A DNA stretch of 64,000 nt from Weeksellaceae bacterium (GTDB taxonomy: Bacteria; Bacteroidota; Bacteroidia; Flavobacteriales; Weeksellaceae): the NCBI GenBank assembly GCA_019459455.1, contig JAIBEX010000011.1:106749-170748 (forward strand). Direction: 5' to 3'. The notes beneath the pieces are model-generated. The model saw only the letters and a program-made list of their open reading frames with translations, did no database searches and was not told the origin of the DNA. Made by a program: the position numbers and the translations under genes. Below, piece by piece: positions 60,018 through 64,000 of this stretch (the stretch's first letter is position 1; each line of letters opens with the position of its first letter).

Positions 60018-61121
60018 TTATTTAGCAGTGGAAAATGATGCGGCGTGTTCGGTCTTTAAAAAGACCTTAAACTCCGTACCCTGATCCAGCTGACTTTCAA
60101 CCAGAACCTTTCCTCCCGCATTGCTTACAATCTCCTTCACCAGATACAATCCGATACCGGTACCTTCAATTGCGTTCTCCAACCTGTGATATTTTGAAAA
60201 GATGGACTGCAGCTTAGATCCATCGATGCCTATCCCGTTATCCTTTACAGCTATCACCACAAAGTCACCTTCCGTATAAGTGCTCACTGATATGATGGGT
60301 GGCCGTTCTGCAGCTTTGAACTTTATTGCGTTGCTGATGAGGTTGTAGAGTATGGTCCTTAATTTCCTTCTGGAAAAGGTGATTTCAGAACTGTTTATTT
60401 CACTTTTTATGGTAGCCCGGGCAGCGGTTATATTGTCATTTAAGGTGAGCCGCACATCTTCCACTATATGTTCAAAGTTCAGGAGTTCATCTTCCGTTTT
60501 ATATTTATAGGCACTTTTTCTTTCTTCCGTTAACTCCTTAATCACCGTGTGCATTTTAGACAGCGCACTGTCTACAATTTTCAGCAGCGACCGGAATTTC
60601 TTTTCATCGTAAGGGGAGACCCTTTTGAAAAGGTCTATGGCCAGCACCAGATTGGTCAGTGGGTTTTTAATGTCATGCGAAATCGTGTCCAGCAGGATTT
60701 CGTAATCGGCCAGCAGACTTTCCTGTTCTTTCAGGTCTTTAATCCGCATCGTGATCTCAACAAAAGTCATGATGACGCCATCCGTTTTGTTATCCTTAAT
60801 TTTTACGTACGGAATAATGTTCATCTGGAACCAGCGCAGGTCGGTGGTCTGTATCTCCTTCTCCAGAATCTCGTTGGTGGTGATGACGTGCTGAATGTTC
60901 TCCACAATGCTTGGAAACCTGAAGTTGTCCTTTATATCGTCAATATGCCTGCCCACATCGCTGTCTGAAAGGCTGAACTGTTTCATGGCCGGAGGTGTAA
61001 ATTTCTGCAGCTTCAGTTCCCCGTCTATGAAAAGCTGAGGAATGATGGTATTCCGGAAATAATTTACCAGATCATCATTTTGTGCAGTGAGTTCCTGAAT
61101 TTGTTGCTTGGGGTTCGACAT
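60018..61121 (-). CDS. PAS-domain sensor histidine kinase
   Basis: 367 residues, cytoplasmic. The N-terminal PAS domain (about 15-125; FRNTIIPQLFIDGELKLQKFTPPA, TTDLRWFQMNIIPYV) resembles the PAS module of CheB/CheR fusion proteins. HisKA with H149 in DTISHDIKNPL, HATPase with NAIKFK, DNGIGI and GTGIGLYLVK. No response regulator is adjacent, so it is an orphan kinase. Confidence 0.92.
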   Translation of the reverse strand: MSNPKQQIQELTAQNDDLVNYFRNTIIPQLFIDGELKLQKFTPPAMKQFSLSDSDVGRHIDDIKDNFRFPSIVENIQHVITTNEILEKEIQTTDLRWFQMNIIPYVKIKDNKTDGVIMTFVEITMRIKDLKEQESLLADYEILLDTISHDIKNPLTNLVLAIDLFKRVSPYDEKKFRSLLKIVDSALSKMHTVIKELTEERKSAYKYKTEDELLNFEHIVEDVRLTLNDNITAARATIKSEINSSEITFSRRKLRTILYNLISNAIKFKAAERPPIISVSTYTEGDFVVIAVKDNGIGIDGSKLQSIFSKYHRLENAIEGTGIGLYLVKEIVSNAGGKVLVESQLDQGTEFKVFLKTEHAASFSTAK

Positions 61122-61555
61122 AAAATATTGTAATTAGAGATTCGGCGGCATGTACAACGGGACACAGAAAAGGCATCTGGCTTACTTACTTTGCACCGGT
61201 TATCGGTTCCTTTACAAATATAAATCAAACTTTGCGTTAACCGCTAAATACCATAAGAAATTTCCTTTAGTTGTGAAAAATATAAGGAAATACCTGACAA
61301 GAGCCTGTAAACTTTTCGCTGAAAAACAAAAACCTCCAGTCAAAGGTCGTGAGTTGGCTTCGGGTAGTTAAGCGTTTGCGCGGCTTCAGGTTTGCGTTTT
61401 AAAGTGGATTTTTATAAACTATTTTTGCAGTTTCGAAATTTTCAACTTTACACTTTCTATTCTTTGAATAGTAATCGATCGTATCAAACTGCGGCAGAAG
61501 TGGGAGTGAGGGTTTTGTCGGTGAAGATGCCTTTCATAGTGATACAGGATAGGGA
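61122..61555. other. Gap without a convincing gene
   Basis: 434 bp between two reverse-strand genes. Two short + strand open frames (61150-61371 and 61392-61604) have no recognisable features; the second runs into the antisense of the next gene. A + strand -7 match TATTTTTG (61420-61427) has no matching gene. Could hold a decayed gene or a small RNA; nothing else supported. Confidence 0.5.
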
Positions 61556-62122
61556 TTATCCTGCGGTCTCAGAGAAATCCGTTACCGCGCGTTTTTTAAA
61601 GTAGACGTAAAGCATGATTCCAAAGACAAGTTCAATGACGCCACCTGCCAGTGCAGAAATAAAGGCATCTGCCTGCAGGGCAAAAAGGATGTAGGCAGCA
61701 AGGCCTAACAGACACCCCAGAATCCAGTACATGCGCAGACCGTAAAGGCTTGCAAAAGTGAGGTAACGACCGCCAATGATCAGCAGCATGCTCTGGAAAA
61801 ACCATTCCGGCTGCACCATGGAGACACCGTAGGCCAGCGGGATGCACATGATCATCCAGACGGTTCCTTCCATGGCGGCTTTCGCGAGGGGATTGCTTTT
61901 GTCATGTTTTCCGGTAACGCCGACGAGTTTGCCGATCAAAGTACTGAGCGGAAAGATCATCATGCCGCCGATGATTAAAGTCCACATGCCGGTATTGGAA
62001 CCGTAGCGGTCCACCGCCAGGGCGGAAGCGAGCCAAACCAGTCCGGACGTAAAAACCCCGACTGAGCCGTATCCATAACCTGTTCTCATGTCGTTTTGGG
62101 CATTCTTGATACTGTTTATCAT
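61556..62122 (-). CDS. Conserved five-helix membrane protein
   Basis: 188 residues from the ATG at 62120-62122 (MINSIKNAQND). An in-frame start at 62227 would add 35 residues unlike the rest. Five to six hydrophobic segments, for example GVFTSGLVWLASALAV, MWTLIIGGMMIFPLSTLIG and WILGCLLGLAAYILFAL. The motif DMRTGYGYGSVGVF at the start is conserved in a family I remember as DUF7010 (unverified). Function unknown. Confidence 0.7.
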   Translation of the reverse strand: MINSIKNAQNDMRTGYGYGSVGVFTSGLVWLASALAVDRYGSNTGMWTLIIGGMMIFPLSTLIGKLVGVTGKHDKSNPLAKAAMEGTVWMIMCIPLAYGVSMVQPEWFFQSMLLIIGGRYLTFASLYGLRMYWILGCLLGLAAYILFALQADAFISALAGGVIELVFGIMLYVYFKKRAVTDFSETAG

Positions 62123-62258
62123 TTGTTTTGGGTTTTCATTGTTTTTGAATACGGAGGACTGTTCCGTGCTTCCTGACTCAAACGTCCCTAAAAAACCGAG
62201 CTGAAGGCTGTGCCTTAATTTTGTCATAACCTACTGAGGCACGGTGTGGGGCTGTATT

Positions 62259-62648
62259 TTATCCCCCGTACGTGTGATATTCGGTTACGGTCCAGTAGTA
62301 TCCATCCGGGTCGCGAAAAGAAAATTCTTTTTTTTCGGCGTTCGGGTTCAGGTGAAGCTCCTGATCCACCGGATAATCCATTTTTTCAATGTTCTCTCGT
62401 ATGGTTTCCAGGTGATCTGTTTTATAATAGAGGAGCAGGCCGTTTCCCGCTGTAAGATGCTGATCTACGAGGGAGGGGTGCCCGTTTTCGCCCCATTTGT
62501 GGAGGCAGATGAGGATTTCACCGTTTTCATCTTCAAGCACTGCAAAATCATCGCCGCCGTGGGTCCTTCTACAACCGAATACACACTGATACCACTGTGC
62601 ACTGGCGCTGACGTCTCTAACTGCGATGATGGGGTCAATTTTGTTCAT
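62259..62648 (-). CDS. VOC-family protein
   Basis: 129 residues. VRDVSASAQWYQCVFGC at the start, AVLEDENGEILICLHKWG in the middle, and FSFRDPDGYYWTVTEYH at the end define a glyoxalase/bleomycin-resistance fold. Substrate unknown. Its start overlaps the end of the reading frame at 62635-62934 by 14 bp. Confidence 0.87.
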   Translation of the reverse strand: MNKIDPIIAVRDVSASAQWYQCVFGCRRTHGGDDFAVLEDENGEILICLHKWGENGHPSLVDQHLTAGNGLLLYYKTDHLETIRENIEKMDYPVDQELHLNPNAEKKEFSFRDPDGYYWTVTEYHTYGG

Positions 62649-62934
62649 AAGGCTGAGGTTTTTTGTGCAAGTGGGTGGAGGGTGGTCTCTGTTCTTCTGC
62701 TTTCAGTTTTTTAAATCCCTGTTTCAAAGGTTCATAAGTTCCTGTTGTGTGGTCAAGTTTATAAGAGAACGTAAACGTCTTACCGGTTAATTTTTCAATG
62801 TCTCCATTGTTAAAATGCAAATGCAAAGTATCCCTGATGGTCGTATAATGTCCCGTCGCCGTACATGAGCCGTGATTCATCTGATTTCTTAGCCAGTGCT
62901 TCTTGTCATTCGGTAAGTGCTTTTTTATTGTCAT
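62635..62934 (-). pseudogene. Probable remnant of a small protein gene, 5' part lost
   Basis: A 99-codon frame. Residues from about 19 (MNHGSCTATGHYTTIRDTLHL, NGDIEKLTGKTFTFSYKLD) look like the C-terminal part of a small all-beta exported protein, but there is no signal peptide. The first codons only overlap the end of the NmrA-type gene in another frame. I infer that the upstream part was replaced when the AT-rich gene arrived. An intact short gene starting at 62880 is the alternative. Confidence 0.4.
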
Positions 62935-63775
62935 TTATAAATTGTTCAAATGTTGTTGGTTGTCTATTGGTGATTTTTTCCACCCAGTTAGTTGACTCAG
63001 GTTCTTTTTGAAATCTTGCTAAATAGTGAAGCATAATCATTACAAGAATAAACATAGTGGGTGTTTTTTCTTTTCTTTTGGTGAGGAAAAAACTTACAAG
63101 GTTTGGAGATATATATTGAATGTCAGTTCCTAAAATGTCGCTTAATATTCTTGCCATTTCCGAAAACGTCAACTTTTCATTGCAAGTTAATTCATACGAT
63201 TTATTGATATGCAACGATATGTTTGTCAAGATAGTTGAAGAAACTACACCAATGTCACGAACGTCAACCAGAGTAAATTTTGCGTTACCAGCAGGTAGAT
63301 AAATTCTTTTTTTATTCACTAAGTCGTTATGCAAAGTAGTAGTAAAGTTTTGCATAAAATAAGCAGGTCGTAAGAATGTGTATGGTATTTTGCTGTCAAC
63401 AATTAGTTTCTCAATTTTGTGGTGCGGTATTATTTTACTTTTCTCAACGCCCTGAACTGATAAGAATACAATATGTTTAACTCCGTTTTCTTTACAGGTG
63501 TCAATGATAGGTTTAAAATATTTTTCTACCTCTGAAATTTGTGGCGGTCGTAATAAAAAAAGGATTTCACAGCCGTCCAACGCGGTTTTGTAGGTCTTAA
63601 CATCGGTAAAGTCAAATTGGGAAAAATTTACTTTGTAATCAGATAATTTAATTCTGTCTTGGATTGAGTTTCTTACTCCAGCATAAATGGCAAGCTTATG
63701 GTCAATGTATTGCAATGACTTTATGACTTCCGTCCCAACATTTCCTGTCGCCCCTGTAATTAAAACTTTTGTCAT
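62906..63775 (-). CDS. NmrA-family NAD(P)-binding protein
   Basis: 289 residues. Rossmann motif ITGATGNVGTEVI at 6-18, LLRPPQISEVEKYFKPII and a conserved HIVFLSVQG then PYTFLRPAYFMQNF place it in the NmrA/atypical short-chain dehydrogenase family. Members are redox-sensor regulators or NAD(P)H:quinone reductases. Coding sequence is clearly more AT-rich than the rest of the window. With the adjacent gene remnant and the GC-rich repeats upstream, this suggests horizontal arrival. Confidence 0.87.
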   Translation of the reverse strand: MTKVLITGATGNVGTEVIKSLQYIDHKLAIYAGVRNSIQDRIKLSDYKVNFSQFDFTDVKTYKTALDGCEILFLLRPPQISEVEKYFKPIIDTCKENGVKHIVFLSVQGVEKSKIIPHHKIEKLIVDSKIPYTFLRPAYFMQNFTTTLHNDLVNKKRIYLPAGNAKFTLVDVRDIGVVSSTILTNISLHINKSYELTCNEKLTFSEMARILSDILGTDIQYISPNLVSFFLTKRKEKTPTMFILVMIMLHYLARFQKEPESTNWVEKITNRQPTTFEQFINDNKKALTE

Positions 63776-63828
63776 ACTATTTATGTGAAATGTTTGTCAT
63801 TGTAGTTCCGTCTGTTAGCATTGGCTAT

Positions 63829-63965
63829 AATGACCGCCCGGCTTTGTCGTCGTTTCGGGAGGAGCTTTTTGGCTCAGTCCGCAATGCGTCAAAGGCGGCA
63901 GTTGGGAGAACGTCGTGCGAATGCAACGATGGTTTCCCGACTGTCGGCGGAGCCGGGCGGTCATT
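63829..63965. repeat. Large imperfect palindrome with perfect 15-bp outer arms
   Basis: aatgaccgcccggct at 63829-63843 is the exact inverted complement of 63951-63965. Inside it, tcggga (63855-63860) and tcccga (63935-63940) pair again. The GC-rich 137-bp unit contrasts sharply with the AT-rich gene next to it. It could be a transposon or cassette end, or a structured RNA. Confidence 0.7.
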
Positions 63966-63999
63966 GGGAAAAATCGTCCCAAAGGGCGATTTTTCCCAA
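63964..63999. repeat. Hairpin of 13 bp at the window edge
   Basis: Perfect arms ttgggaaaaatcg (63964-63976) and cgatttttcccaa (63987-63999), with three more pairs inside (ccc/ggg) and a 3-nt loop. It directly adjoins the larger palindrome. It continues or ends at the window edge. Confidence 0.75.
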
Positions 64000-64000
64000 C

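Noticed and set aside
61150..61604. Two short + strand reading frames as genes
   Set aside because: No recognisable domain, signal peptide or homologue-like pattern. The second overlaps the antisense of a real gene.
63814..64000. Integron attC site
   Set aside because: The visible ends read GTT...AAC rather than the attC order AAC...GTT, and GTTAGCA does not fit GTTRRRY. No integrase gene is in the window, although the right side is cut off.

Overview
The window reads as chromosome of a flavobacterium of the Chryseobacterium/Kaistella type (Bacteroidota, Weeksellaceae). The grounds are type IX secretion (T9SS) sorting domains, gene starts without Shine-Dalgarno sequences, repeated TAnnTTTG -7 promoter elements, LytTR regulators paired with TPR histidine kinases, and a cyanophycin locus next to an isoaspartyl peptidase. 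It is gene-dense with short operons. I see no rRNA, tRNA, CRISPR array, insertion sequence or prophage. The genus is an inference from gene content.

Layout. 1-1040: a LytTR response regulator and the start of its sensor kinase. 1376-3012: two secreted proteins, one with a phage-type S74 chaperone domain, one with a T9SS tail. 3439-8867: CNNM/CBS transporter, clpS, trxB, crcB, a DUF962 protein and an amino-acid permease. 8962-17407: a secreted thioredoxin-fold protein, a 985-residue TPR protein with a large outer-membrane barrel, then six small genes (DUF1569, secreted, membrane, VOC, SRPBCC, VOC). 17511-20979: an ABC-2 exporter, a tail-less SSB and a free-standing HRDC protein. 21016-25967: a VWA protein, a SIMPL protein and a LytS/LytTR-type pair. 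These three transcription units share 10-bp direct repeats with a 21-bp period at nearly constant distance from candidate -7 elements, so they look like one small regulon. 26056-28584: hisS, a methyltransferase and a YtxH-like protein. 28739-33421: isoaspartyl peptidase and cyanophycinase, divergent from cyanophycin synthetase; together they make and break down a nitrogen-storage polymer. 33478-40186: DUF3788, an M28 peptidase, DUF1015-serA-serC, a ferredoxin and a divergent LuxC-like acyl-CoA reductase. 40278-43549: a peroxiredoxin-thioredoxin operon, an aminotransferase and rsmG. 43595-49106: an AddB-like nuclease, a T9SS-exported subtilase and a DegT-family sugar aminotransferase.

49198-59371 is the most unusual block. 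A 1312-residue hybrid kinase carrying a complete phosphorelay, a receiver-only regulator, a membrane-anchored HEAT protein and a 1136-residue protein form a tight operon. The last protein fuses a processive GT2 polysaccharide synthase to an LtaS-like phosphotransferase, with the catalytic residues of both halves present. A TPR plus YaiO-type outer-membrane barrel gene faces it. I infer a regulated surface-glycan synthesis, modification and export system distinct from the pga/ica type.

59623-64000 holds a small membrane protein, a PAS kinase, a four-to-five-helix membrane protein, a VOC protein, a probable gene remnant and an AT-rich NmrA-family gene. The window ends in GC-rich inverted repeats and looks like the edge of a variable region.
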